From NCBI GenBank assembly GCA_022572355.1, contig JACZWC010000041.1, positions 1-41,178 of the forward strand: a stretch of DNA of 41,178 nucleotides. Direction: 5' to 3'. This document shows positions 8,067-16,800 of this stretch, piece by piece (positions within the stretch are counted from its first letter, which is position 1; every line of letters starts with the position of its first letter). Below the pieces are notes generated by a model that had not been told where the DNA came from, searched no databases, and saw only the letters and a program-made list of their open reading frames with translations. Source of the stretch: Bacteroidota bacterium (GTDB lineage: Bacteria > Bacteroidota > Bacteroidia > NORP154). The position numbers and the translations under genes are program-made.

Positions 8067-8768
8067 TTAATAATCCAACTGGCTAGCAACTACTGGATAA
8101 ATAACCTCTTCCCACAACACATATTCTTTTGCAGATGGATGCAGCCCATCCGGTGCTACCAAAGTTGGATCATTTTTCATTTCCTGAGAAAGCTCAAAAA
8201 TATCAACACATGCAAGATCATAGTTTTCGCATTCCTGCATTATAATGCTATTGAACCTGGCTAAACCAGCGCTAATATCCTTACCACCACTGAATGCAGG
8301 TCCGGCAGGAGTGGCACCAAAATCAGGAATAGTAACAACGACCAAGCGCTTAGGAGAGGGCAATTTCTTTAACATCTCTTCAATAATGAACTTCATATTG
8401 GCACGGAACTTCTCCTCTGAAACCTTTTGCACCCAATCGTTTACGCCAATTAGCAGGGTTGCAAAGTCCGCATTGGACTCTCTGAATATTGGAAGTTCTT
8501 TGTCGATCAGGTCTTGGGTTGTCCATCCGGTCACCGATGGATTGGCTACTATTTCAATGGCAATTCCATTCTCATTCAGATGCCTGACCATTAAATTTGG
8601 CCATCTCTCTTCTTCTTCAACATTCTCTCCAATTGTATAGGAATCACCAATAGCTGCGTAACGTATCATTGTCTTGTTCTGACTTTCTGCACGGTTAGAT
8701 TTTGAAGGATCGATTGTGCATGTAAACCCAATTATACTCAAAAGCAAACAGCACACCAACGCCCTCAT
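8067..8768 (-). CDS. SGNH/GDSL hydrolase lipoprotein
   Basis: A 233-residue esterase or lipase-like hydrolase. A short signal sequence ends in the lipobox IGFTC, so it is probably envelope-anchored. The SGNH blocks are visible: block I AAIGDSYTIGE (nucleophile Ser), a Gly-containing block II around NPSVTGW, block III GVNDW (Asn) and block V DGLHPSAKEY (catalytic Asp and His). Substrates in the family are acyl or acetyl esters, including lipids and acetylated sugars; which one applies is not evident. The gene upstream on the same strand is msrB, 68 bp away. Confidence 0.88.
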   Translation of the reverse strand: MRALVCCLLLSIIGFTCTIDPSKSNRAESQNKTMIRYAAIGDSYTIGENVEEEERWPNLMVRHLNENGIAIEIVANPSVTGWTTQDLIDKELPIFRESNADFATLLIGVNDWVQKVSEEKFRANMKFIIEEMLKKLPSPKRLVVVTIPDFGATPAGPAFSGGKDISAGLARFNSIIMQECENYDLACVDIFELSQEMKNDPTLVAPDGLHPSAKEYVLWEEVIYPVVASQLDY

Positions 8769-8773
8769 AAGGG

Positions 8774-8781
8774 CAAATATA
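8774..8781 (-). promoter_or_regulatory. -7 promoter element close to the SGNH hydrolase start
   Basis: The minus strand reads TATATTTG, an exact TAnnTTTG match, ending 5 bp before the ATG. If used, the mRNA would be nearly leaderless. No TTTG lies at the expected -33 spacing. Confidence 0.25.
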
Positions 8782-8790
8782 AAAATAGAA

Positions 8791-8825
8791 GTTGGAAGTC
8801 GGGAAACGGAAGCTTGAAGACCGAA
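8791..8825. repeat. Degenerate purine heptad tract
   Basis: Five consecutive 7-bp units fill the msrB-SGNH spacer: GTTGGAA, GTCGGGA, AACGGAA, GCTTGAA and GACCGAA. Unit length and purine bias resemble the GTAnnnn heptads elsewhere in the window, but no inverted partner is present. Confidence 0.45.
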
Positions 8826-8836
8826 GCCAGCGTGGT

Positions 8837-9361
8837 TTATTTATCTGGTTTCGGGGCGTCAGTCGGACTAAAACCCAGGGAAACTGAATTGATACAATAG
8901 CGCAAGCCGGTTGGTGCCGGGCCGTCATTAAATACATGACCCAAATGACCTCCGCAGTTGGCACATATAATTTCAGTTCGGCTCATTCCCAAGGTGTTAT
9001 CCTCGTGAGCTACTATATTGTCATTATTTTCTGGTTTGCTGAAACTCGGCCACCCGCAATGAGCGTCAAATTTGTCATCTGATCTGAACAGTTCATGTCC
9101 GCAACCAGCGCAGGTATACACTCCCTTTTCATCGTGGTCATTGAACTGTCCAGAGAATGGCCTTTCAGTACCTTTTTCGCGAAGCACTCGGTATTGCTCT
9201 GGAGTCAGTTTATTTCTCCACTCGCCATCAGTTTTTTCACTCATCTCTATCCTCTTTTGTATTAATCCGATAGCTATCGGATCTGTTGAATTCGGTGACT
9301 TTTGTCCACAGCTCCATTGGGACAAGGACAAGATACAGAAAATCGCGATTGACCTCTTCAT
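8837..9361 (-). CDS. msrB: Peptide methionine-R-sulfoxide reductase, lipoprotein form
   Basis: A 174-residue MsrB. The N-terminal lipobox-like signal (SLSQWSC, C18) suggests an envelope-anchored repair enzyme rather than the usual cytosolic form. The catalytic domain (about 40-168) has the two zinc CxxC pairs (CAGC 84-87, CANC 133-136), the motif HCGWPSF with a possible resolving Cys102, and the catalytic cysteine in GLRYCINSVSL (C156). It would reduce methionine-R-sulfoxide in exported proteins. The linker residues 27-32 (DPIAIG) are encoded by an 18-bp perfect palindrome, probably an inserted repeat. Confidence 0.92.
   Translation of the reverse strand: MKRSIAIFCILSLSQWSCGQKSPNSTDPIAIGLIQKRIEMSEKTDGEWRNKLTPEQYRVLREKGTERPFSGQFNDHDEKGVYTCAGCGHELFRSDDKFDAHCGWPSFSKPENNDNIVAHEDNTLGMSRTEIICANCGGHLGHVFNDGPAPTGLRYCINSVSLGFSPTDAPKPDK
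9265..9282. repeat. 18-bp perfect palindrome inside msrB
   Basis: ATCCGATAG followed by its exact reverse complement CTATCGGAT. It lies in the linker between the lipobox and the catalytic domain. CCGATAGCTATCGG-type palindromes are, to my knowledge, highly iterated in some Cytophagales genomes, comparable to HIP1 of cyanobacteria. That comparison needs the genome. Confidence 0.7.
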
Positions 9362-9402
9362 GAGGTTAAAACGAGTGAGATAGGTGTTTATTGTAGCTCC
9401 TG

Positions 9403-9476
9403 CCCCCTCTCCCTGACGTGGTCAGGGTTCTCCCCCTAAAACAAGGGGAGATGTCCACGGAAGTGGACAGAGGGGG
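9403..9476. repeat. 74-nt cloverleaf-like palindromic repeat
   Basis: The outer stem CCCCCTCT (9403-9410) pairs perfectly with AGAGGGGG (9469-9476). Inside are three perfect hairpins: CCCTGAC/GTCAGGG (9411-9427, 3-nt loop), CTCCCC/GGGGAG (9430-9450, 9-nt loop) and GTCCAC/GTGGAC (9453-9468, 4-nt loop). Only two 2-nt linkers are unpaired. It lies between divergent msrB and the acyl-CoA dehydrogenase gene, so it is not a terminator for either. It has no tRNA consensus bases. It is probably a REP/MITE-like dispersed element. Confidence 0.85.
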
Positions 9477-9526
9477 TCCGGGGATCTCCTCGCTTTTACT
9501 ATTTTTACAGATATTAATTTCACATC

Positions 9527-10657
9527 ATGATTGAAAGAACCATTTTCAACGAGGAACACGAGTTGTTTCAGCAATCAGTCAATAAATTCTTTGAAAAGGA
9601 AATCGTACCCAACCATGATCAGTGGGAGATAGACGGACACGTTTCCCGCGAGGTCTGGCTCAAGGCAGGAGAATTGGGCCTTTTGTGCACAGGAACCGCG
9701 GAAGAATACGGCGGCAGCGGTGTCGATTTCACCTATAGCACAATAATGATGGAGGAGCTCGCCAGAACCGGCTGTAGCGGGCCTGGTTTTGCACTGCATT
9801 CAGATATTGTTGCGCCGTACATCATCCATCAGGGCACGGAAGAACTAAAAAAACAATGGCTGCCAAAGATGGCGAAAGGAGAAGTCATCGGCGCCATTGC
9901 CATGACGGAACCCGGAACTGGAAGTGACCTGCAAGCTGTAAAAATGACAGCCAAAAAAGATGGCGATGACTATATTATCAACGGATCTAAAACCTTCATT
10001 ACCAATGGCTACATGTGCGACCTGGTTATTGTGGTGGCAAAGACCGGAGAAGGAGAGATCAGCTTAATTCTCGTCGAGGCAGACAGAGAGGGCTTCACCA
10101 AAGACAAGCCGCTCAAAAAAATTGGCATGAAGGCCCAGGACACATGTCAGATGTATTTTGACAATGTTCGGGTGCCCCAGAGCAATCTGCTCGGCCAGGA
10201 GGGCCAGGGTTTCATCTACCTCATGATGGAATTACCGCAAGAGAGATTACTCGTCGCGATCATAGCCATTGCCACGGCAGAGGAAGCAGTTAAAAGGACA
10301 TTGCAATATGTACAGGAGCGTGAGGCATTTGGAAGAACCATTGCCAAATTTCAGAATACGAGGTTCAAGTTGGCTGAAATGGCTACCGAAGTACAAATGG
10401 GAAGGGTCTTTATCGATAAGTGTATTGAACTCCACATCAAACAGCAATTGGATGTGCCCACCGCAGCCATGGCCAAATATGCTATGACAGATCTACAATG
10501 TAAGGTAGTTGATGAGTGCCTTCAGCTACACGGCGGATATGGCTACATGTGGGAATACTGGATCGCGCGAGCCTACGCTGATGCCAGGGCACAGCGCATT
10601 TACGCAGGAACAAACGAGATCATGAAGGAGATTATTTCCAGGGCAATATTGGAATAA
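9527..10657 (+). CDS. Acyl-CoA dehydrogenase, long-chain type
   Basis: A 376-residue flavoenzyme that would catalyse the first step of fatty acyl-CoA beta-oxidation (or a related acyl-CoA). The N-terminal helical domain, the middle beta domain (AIAMTEPGTGSDLQ, FITNGYMCD) and the C-terminal domain (REAFGRTIAKFQ, CLQLHGGYGYMWEYWIARAYADARAQRIYAGTNEI) are complete. The position that carries the catalytic Glu in medium-chain enzymes is Ala here (YAGT). Instead the helix-G motif ELPQERLL supplies a Glu, as in long-chain acyl-CoA dehydrogenase and isovaleryl-CoA dehydrogenase types. The exact substrate is open. It stands alone, converging with the Rieske gene 13 bp away. Confidence 0.92.
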   Translation: MIERTIFNEEHELFQQSVNKFFEKEIVPNHDQWEIDGHVSREVWLKAGELGLLCTGTAEEYGGSGVDFTYSTIMMEELARTGCSGPGFALHSDIVAPYIIHQGTEELKKQWLPKMAKGEVIGAIAMTEPGTGSDLQAVKMTAKKDGDDYIINGSKTFITNGYMCDLVIVVAKTGEGEISLILVEADREGFTKDKPLKKIGMKAQDTCQMYFDNVRVPQSNLLGQEGQGFIYLMMELPQERLLVAIIAIATAEEAVKRTLQYVQEREAFGRTIAKFQNTRFKLAEMATEVQMGRVFIDKCIELHIKQQLDVPTAAMAKYAMTDLQCKVVDECLQLHGGYGYMWEYWIARAYADARAQRIYAGTNEIMKEIISRAILE

Positions 10658-10670
10658 TCAACCTGCTGAA

Positions 10671-11087
10671 TCAGGATTTAATGATCAGCTTATTCCCTTC
10701 TACAACCACATCATAAACCTTAAGATTATCCTGGGCCGGGCCTTTAAGCACTTCCCCTTTGGTGTTGAACTTTGCTCCATGATTCACACAATGAAACCAC
10801 TTCTGATCACTGTGGTATTCCAACCTGCCACCGGCGTGTGTGCACTTATTCTTTACGGCGACATATGACCCGTCGTCGAGATGAGCGATTACCATTCCCT
10901 TATGATAGATGAAGCCCCCCGCAGCAATAATAGATTTGTATTTCGGGTTGTTCAGGTCTATGAATACCTCTCCTTTTGTTGCGGGTTCTGTAGACGCACT
11001 TTTATTGCTACAGCCCGGAAAACATGCCACCACCAACACAGCGCCTGTTCCCAATGCCATCTTTTCTAAAAATTCCTTACGATCCAT
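10671..11087 (-). CDS. Rieske [2Fe-2S] protein with export signal
   Basis: A 138-residue Rieske-domain protein. The cluster ligands are CTH (about 82-84) and CVNH (about 100-103) in the sequence KCTHAGGRLEYHS...WFHCVNHGAKF. The N-terminus (MDRKEFLEKMALGTGAVLVVACFPGC) is hydrophobic and ends in lipobox-like cysteines, so the domain is probably membrane-attached on the periplasmic side. It lacks the disulfide cysteines of bc1-type Rieske proteins. It is more likely a small ferredoxin-like electron carrier than part of a cytochrome complex. It overlaps the upstream DUF1573 gene by 11 bp. Confidence 0.85.
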   Translation of the reverse strand: MDRKEFLEKMALGTGAVLVVACFPGCSNKSASTEPATKGEVFIDLNNPKYKSIIAAGGFIYHKGMVIAHLDDGSYVAVKNKCTHAGGRLEYHSDQKWFHCVNHGAKFNTKGEVLKGPAQDNLKVYDVVVEGNKLIIKS

Positions 11088-11499
11088 CTATATGTGTATT
11101 CGTTTCTACTGAAATTACCGTACCCTTCAGTTGCAAATATGTGGAATTCTCAGAAACATTGGATACTACCGTAATGGTTTTGGTAAATGAACCAACACTT
11201 TTTGCGTTATAGGTTGCTTTTATTACAGCTTCTTCTCCAGGCATTATAGGAGCACTGGGCCATGTGGGCACCGTACAGCCACAGCTCTTCTTCACCTGAG
11301 TGATTATGATTGGCTGGTTTCCGGTATTGGTGAATTTATATTCCGCTGTGGCGGGAACAGCCTGTGCAATTTCACCAAATTCATAGACGGTCTTTTCCCA
11401 TTTGAATTGCGGGCCATTTTCACTTGTTGTTGGACTTGGTTGTGCAAGAGTACCTAGTGATGTAATTAAGATTGCTGATAATATTGCTGTTGTTTTCAT
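11077..11499 (-). CDS. DUF1573 secreted protein
   Basis: A 140-residue exported protein (signal peptide to about residue 19, TLAQ). It has one immunoglobulin-like DUF1573 domain, recognised by YEFGEIAQAVPATAEYKFTNTGNQPI and the KKSCGCTVPTWP cysteine motif. DUF1573 proteins are abundant in Bacteroidota and have no settled role. Its 3' end overlaps the Rieske gene start by 11 bp, so the pair is one transcript. The C-terminal extension VISVETNTHIDGS is encoded by the overlap. Confidence 0.88.
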   Translation of the reverse strand: MKTTAILSAILITSLGTLAQPSPTTSENGPQFKWEKTVYEFGEIAQAVPATAEYKFTNTGNQPIIITQVKKSCGCTVPTWPSAPIMPGEEAVIKATYNAKSVGSFTKTITVVSNVSENSTYLQLKGTVISVETNTHIDGS

Positions 11500-11544
11500 A
11501 GACGTAGATTTACATTATTAAAAATTAATTGATCTTCGATTTCC

Positions 11545-11552
11545 CAAACTTA
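11545..11552 (-). promoter_or_regulatory. -7 element upstream of the DUF1573-Rieske pair
   Basis: The minus strand reads TAAGTTTG, an exact TAnnTTTG match 45 bp before the DUF1573 start codon. No clear -33 TTTG at 18-21 bp was found. Confidence 0.28.
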
Positions 11553-11654
11553 CGTTGCCCAGTGACTTGTTGCTGTTAATGAACTGCTAACAAGTGTTAA
11601 TGAAAGGTTAAATCTTATGGTTTCCAGATCAAATGCTTCTAGTTTTGAAATCTA

Positions 11655-12929
11655 ATGAATAAGAGAACCATTCAAATAATCATATTTCTGGCATGTTTCT
11701 CATTGGCAGGCATTGTCATTACGCAACTCTTTTGGGTACAGAAATCCATGTCGTTACAGGAAAAGAGTTTTGATAACCGTGCAAAGCAAGCTATGCGCAC
11801 CGTCGCCGGGCAACTGCTCGAATCCAATCAGGATTCGACCACCAGGATTGAACCAATAGAGATAAGCAACCCTATGTTTTTTGTTTGTAAGGTCAATACA
11901 CCTATTGATTCTTTTCTGCTCAGCTCATTGTTGAAATACGAATTTGAATACCAGGACATTGAAGCAGATTACGTTTATGGTATTTACGATTGCTTTTCTG
12001 ATTCAATCACGCTTACCAAATGTGTGATAGACAATATTGAAACCGGCAACTGTGTGGAAGTACCTGAGGAGCATTTCCATTTTGAGAAAGGTGTAGCCAA
12101 TTTCTGGGTGTATTTTCCGCGTCCTGAAGGATTTCTTATCAGTCAAATTGGTAAATGGCTATTCAGCTCTATAGGGCTCCTGGTCATCGTCATCTTTACC
12201 TTTTCATTCACGATTTTTTCCATAATCAAGCAGAAGAAGCTCTCCGAAATGAAGACCGATTTCATCAACAATATGACACATGAACTGAAGACACCAATCT
12301 CTACCATCGGATTGTCTACGGAAGTATTGATGAAAGACGAAACCCAATCAGACAAGGTCAAAATTCAGCGGTATGCACGCATCATTAGTGAGGAGAACAA
12401 CAGGCTGAGAACGCAAGTTGAGAAAGTGTTGCAAATGGCAATACTGGACAGAGGACAGTTTGAACTAAATGTAAAGGAGCTTGACATCCATGATTTATTG
12501 GACTCTGCGGTCGAGAAGCAACGCATAACCGTTGAAAACAGAGGGGGAACCCTTGACCTTGAGAAAAATGCAGAGCAATCAATAATCCATGGGGATTGGG
12601 AGCACCTTCAAAGCGTAGTAGAAAACCTGCTGGACAATGCAAACAAATACTCTTTAGAGAACCCGACAATAGAAGTTGAAACCAGCAACAACAAGCACGG
12701 TATTTTGATACATGTAACAGATCATGGAATTGGAATGGACAAGGAATCTCAAAAACATATCTTTGATAAGTTTTACAGGGTTTCAACGGGAGATGTACAT
12801 GATGTGAAAGGTTTTGGATTGGGATTAAATTATGTAAAAATTATTGTTGACGCCCACGAGGGAGATATTAAGGTGATTAGCTCTCTTGACAAGGGTAGCA
12901 CCTTCGAAATTTTTCTTCCATTTGCCTGA
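11655..12929 (+). CDS. Two-component sensor histidine kinase
   Basis: A 424-residue membrane kinase. Transmembrane helix 1 (about 7-27) and helix 2 (about 166-190) flank a periplasmic sensing region of roughly 135 residues with four cysteines and no recognisable domain. The HisKA box reads FINNMTHELKTPIS (phosphorylated His209). The ATPase domain has the N-box ENLLDNANKYS, DHGIGM and GFGLGLNYVK. There is no obvious HAMP domain. The response regulator gene starts 5 bp downstream, so the two form a cognate pair. The signal sensed is unknown. Confidence 0.93.
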   Translation: MNKRTIQIIIFLACFSLAGIVITQLFWVQKSMSLQEKSFDNRAKQAMRTVAGQLLESNQDSTTRIEPIEISNPMFFVCKVNTPIDSFLLSSLLKYEFEYQDIEADYVYGIYDCFSDSITLTKCVIDNIETGNCVEVPEEHFHFEKGVANFWVYFPRPEGFLISQIGKWLFSSIGLLVIVIFTFSFTIFSIIKQKKLSEMKTDFINNMTHELKTPISTIGLSTEVLMKDETQSDKVKIQRYARIISEENNRLRTQVEKVLQMAILDRGQFELNVKELDIHDLLDSAVEKQRITVENRGGTLDLEKNAEQSIIHGDWEHLQSVVENLLDNANKYSLENPTIEVETSNNKHGILIHVTDHGIGMDKESQKHIFDKFYRVSTGDVHDVKGFGLGLNYVKIIVDAHEGDIKVISSLDKGSTFEIFLPFA

Positions 12930-12934
12930 TTGAT

Positions 12935-13636
12935 ATGAATAAAAAGGACATTAAAATACTGCTGGCCGAAGATGATCCCAACCTGGGATTTGTGGTGCAA
13001 GACAGCTTGAAATCGCAAGGCTACCAGGTTACATTGTGTGAAGATGGGATTAGCGGATTGAAGGAGTTCAACAATGAACATCATCATTTATGTATACTCG
13101 ATATAATGATGCCAAAAAAGGACGGGTATGCATTGGCAGAAGATATTCGTTCCATCAATTCTGATGTGCCTATCATATTCTTAACGGCTAAGTCGCTTAA
13201 AGATGATGTTATCAAAGGGTTCAAAACAGGTGCCGACGATTATGTAATAAAACCTTTTAGCATGGAGGAGTTATCCCTTCGCATCGAGGCCATATTGCGT
13301 CGTAGCGGAAATACTGATTCTGATAGCAACACAGCAAGCATTTTTGAAATAGGGCTGTATACCTTAGATTACAAAAATCTATCCCTGGCTGGCCCTTCAG
13401 CTGAAAGATCTCTTACGAGAAGGGAGGCAGATGTGCTCCGATTGCTATGCATCAATCAAAATGAACTATTGACCCGCGAGATGGTGCTGAACATTGTGTG
13501 GGGTAACGACGACTACTTCTCCGGACGCAGCCTGGATGTCTTTATTTCCAGATTGAGAAAATACCTTTCAGATGATGCTAAGTTAAAAATCATCAATGTG
13601 CATGGAGAGGGGTTTAGATTGGAGGTGAAAAAGTAA
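12935..13636 (+). CDS. OmpR/PhoB-family response regulator
   Basis: A 233-residue regulator. The receiver domain (about 1-120) has the acidic pocket AEDDPN, the phosphoacceptor Asp56 in CILDIMMPKKDG, the switch Thr in FLTAKS and the Lys in VIKPFS. The C-terminal winged-helix domain (about 135-232) has SLTRREADVLRLL and GRSLDVFISRLRKYL. It would bind DNA after phosphorylation by the kinase encoded 5 bp upstream. Target genes are not apparent. Confidence 0.94.
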   Translation: MNKKDIKILLAEDDPNLGFVVQDSLKSQGYQVTLCEDGISGLKEFNNEHHHLCILDIMMPKKDGYALAEDIRSINSDVPIIFLTAKSLKDDVIKGFKTGADDYVIKPFSMEELSLRIEAILRRSGNTDSDSNTASIFEIGLYTLDYKNLSLAGPSAERSLTRREADVLRLLCINQNELLTREMVLNIVWGNDDYFSGRSLDVFISRLRKYLSDDAKLKIINVHGEGFRLEVKK

Positions 13637-13648
13637 AATTGGAAATGG

Positions 13649-13723
<75 letters not shown>

Positions 13724-13880
13724 ATACCTTCAATTTGAAAAGACTTTCCCATCAAAGCTCTCAACTCAAATTATACACATTAACCCCTACTTTTAAATCC
13801 AACCAACCTTTTCTTACTCTTTGCGTCTTATCCGTGCTATTTTATGGCTAAATTTACTTTTTCCAATAATTCGACACATT

Positions 13881-16800
13881 ATGAAACATGTATTTTCTCT
13901 GGGCCTGATCCTCTTTGCATTCATTCTGGGCTCCTACGCACAAATTCCAACCAACGGCCTGGTGGCCAATTATCCTTTTAATGGAAATACGAATGATCAA
14001 ACTTCAAACGCAAATAATGGTACGATCATCGGTGGCGTTTCATTAACTACAGATCGATTTGGGAGAACTGATAGCGCCTATTCATTTGACGGATCAGGCC
14101 ATATTACTATACCAGATGCTATTTCACTGAAGCCTGCTTCTGCCGTTAGTACCTGCGCATGGGTTTTTCTCACTGATACCTCTACATGGCCGCAGGTTGT
14201 CAGCAAGCGGTATGATACAATTCTAGATCCGTGGACCTCCTATGGATTGGGCACGAATAATTGGGGAACGAATACAGCCTGGTCTTTTGGTGTTTCAAAC
14301 GGCACGCCCGGTAGCCTGGTGTTCAGCGACGAAGCTACGGGGATACTCTTAAACCAGTGGGTATTTCTTGTTGGAACATACGACGGAACTTATGTTAATC
14401 TATACGTAAATGGTAAACTCGTAAGAAAAGAGGCTCAAACAGGGGCTATAGGATACTCCACCCTGCCACTTACAATCGGCATGGCTGTTAGCGGACAAAA
14501 TTTCAATGGCAAAATTGATGATGTTCTCATCTACAACAGGGCATTGGATCCTTGTGAAATACATGAAATCTATAACATAGATCTGGCGGGTTCGCTTGAT
14601 TTAGGAGAGGTAGTGACAAATGCCTCCTGTTTTGGAGACAACGATGGCGCTATAGATCTGAGCATTTCAGGTGGATCTGAAAATGGCTGCCTGGGTTTTG
14701 ATGGCATTGACGATATCATAACTCACGGTTCGAATAATCGAGCATCCAATTCTTTTACCATGGAAGCGTGGTTCCTGGCTACAAATACACATGAAATAGA
14801 TGTGGAATCGAACACTGGAACCGGTGGAATTGATAACCAGAGATATTTGTTTGGGCCAATCAATACTTTCGTGGCAGGAACGGCAACTGGAGGTGTATCT
14901 GTTGGCAGCAATGGAATTTCAGTTTATGAACATGGCCCAGGCTATTTACCACCTGTGGCTGTATATACAGGCTCCATTGGATCTTCCTGGAATCATGTTG
15001 CCGTGGTATATAACAATCTATTACCAAGCATCTATCTCAATGGAGTATTGGTTCATACTGGAATAGTTGGTTCGGTAACAACTGTCTATTCTCCTATAAA
15101 TATTGGAGCTCACGTCTATGGTTTCTTTGAAGGGCTTATTGATGAAGTTCGCATCTGGGATAAAGCGCTTTCCGGAGCTGAAGTTGTTGCGAATTATACA
15201 GCTTGCTCCATCCTTCCTACAGATCCAAATTACAACAACCTGATCGGTTATTGGAACATGAATGAGGGAAGCGGAAATCTCATTAACGATGGAAGCGGTA
15301 CAGGAAACCTTGGTCAACTTAGCAATGGCCCCGTTTGGTATGGCAGAGACAGTACTCAATATGGTTGTGCAAGCAACTTTATTCAGTACCAAGTAAACTG
15401 GAGTAATGGAGAAACCACTGAGGACATCGATACACTCATTGCCGGTACATACACCGTAACGGTAACGGATGGGAGCGGGTGTGCCCATGTGGATAGTTTT
15501 ACGGTAACAGAACCTCCATTGGTAGTAGCCAGTGCTGGTGTTGACACAGCAATTTGTGAAGGGTCTAATGTTCAGCTGAATGGCTCGGGTGGAGTAACAT
15601 ACGCCTGGAGCCCTGGAGCAGGTTTGAGTGACAGCACGATTTCAAATCCAACAGCCAATCCTCTTACCACTACAACATACACGGTAACTGTCTTGGACGC
15701 CTTCGGATGTTCAGATTCAGATATCTTGATTCTCACCGTAAATGCAAACCCAAGTCCATCTATTTCTGCGAGCGGTCCAATTGTATTTTGCGATGGTGAT
15801 AGTGTGACATTGACATCAAGTGCAGCGGTCTCATATAGCTGGTCGTCTGGAGACACAATACAAAGTATTCTAATTGACACATCGGGTAGTTATACTGTAA
15901 CCGTTGTAGACGTAAATGGTTGCAGCGGAGTATCGTCTTCAACGGATGTGACGGTGAATTCAAATCCAATGCCTACCATCACTGCAAGTGGTGCCACTAC
16001 TTTCTGTGCCGGTGACAGCGTTTTGCTGAGTTCGAGTAATGCCGCAACTTATTTATGGTCTACGGGAGACACAACCCAAATGATTAACATAGACAGCAGT
16101 GGTTCTTATTCGGTTACCGTTATTGATTCGAATTCCTGTAGTGGAACTTCTGGGTCAACGACTGTAGTGGCCAACCCCAACCCTATCTCTACAATTTCAG
16201 CATCGGCCCCAACTACTTTTTGCCAGGGCGATAGTGTAAGCTTGGCTGCCAGTTTAGCGAATTCCTATCTGTGGAGCACAGGTGATACGACTCAAAATAT
16301 AACCACGGATACAAGTGGCAGCTATACAGTAACGGTTACAGACAGTCTTGGATGCTCGACAACTTCGGCTGCAGAGATTGTGACCGTGAACCCTCTTCCG
16401 GCTTTCTCGACGGTAACAACTGATGTCTCGAGTTGCTCAGGTAGTGATGGAACAATAGCTTTTTTTGCCACCGGAGGAACATCGCCGTACATCTACTCAA
16501 TTGATGGTGGAGTCAGCTTTTCATTTATCGATGTATTCATGGGGTTAAATGCGGGCATCTACTCCGTTGAAGTTACAGATACGAATGGTTGTATGGCTGT
16601 AGGCACAACGGCTATCATTTCTTCACCTTCCATACCCTCTGCTCCAACCGCTGGAACGAATGCGACATATTGTGAGGGAGATGCTATTTCTGACCTAACC
16701 GCTAGCGGAAGCAATATTCAATGGTATTCTGATTCGGGTTTAACAACGTTGGTTGGCAACGGATCACCGTTCACACCATCTTCGGCCGTAGGAAGCTATA

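Noticed and set aside
9403..9476. tRNA gene, because of the cloverleaf fold
   Set aside because: No conserved tRNA bases (no T-loop TTCGA or D-loop GG), no 7-nt anticodon loop, and three unequal hairpins on short linkers. A palindromic repeat explains it better.
10658..10677. Possible terminator CCTG..CAGG between converging acyl-CoA dehydrogenase and Rieske genes
   Set aside because: Only 4 bp of stem, partly inside the Rieske stop region, with no T-run.
13821..13880. N-terminal extension of the T9SS protein
   Set aside because: The extension begins at a TTG and would bury the signal peptide; ATG at 13881 gives a standard signal sequence.
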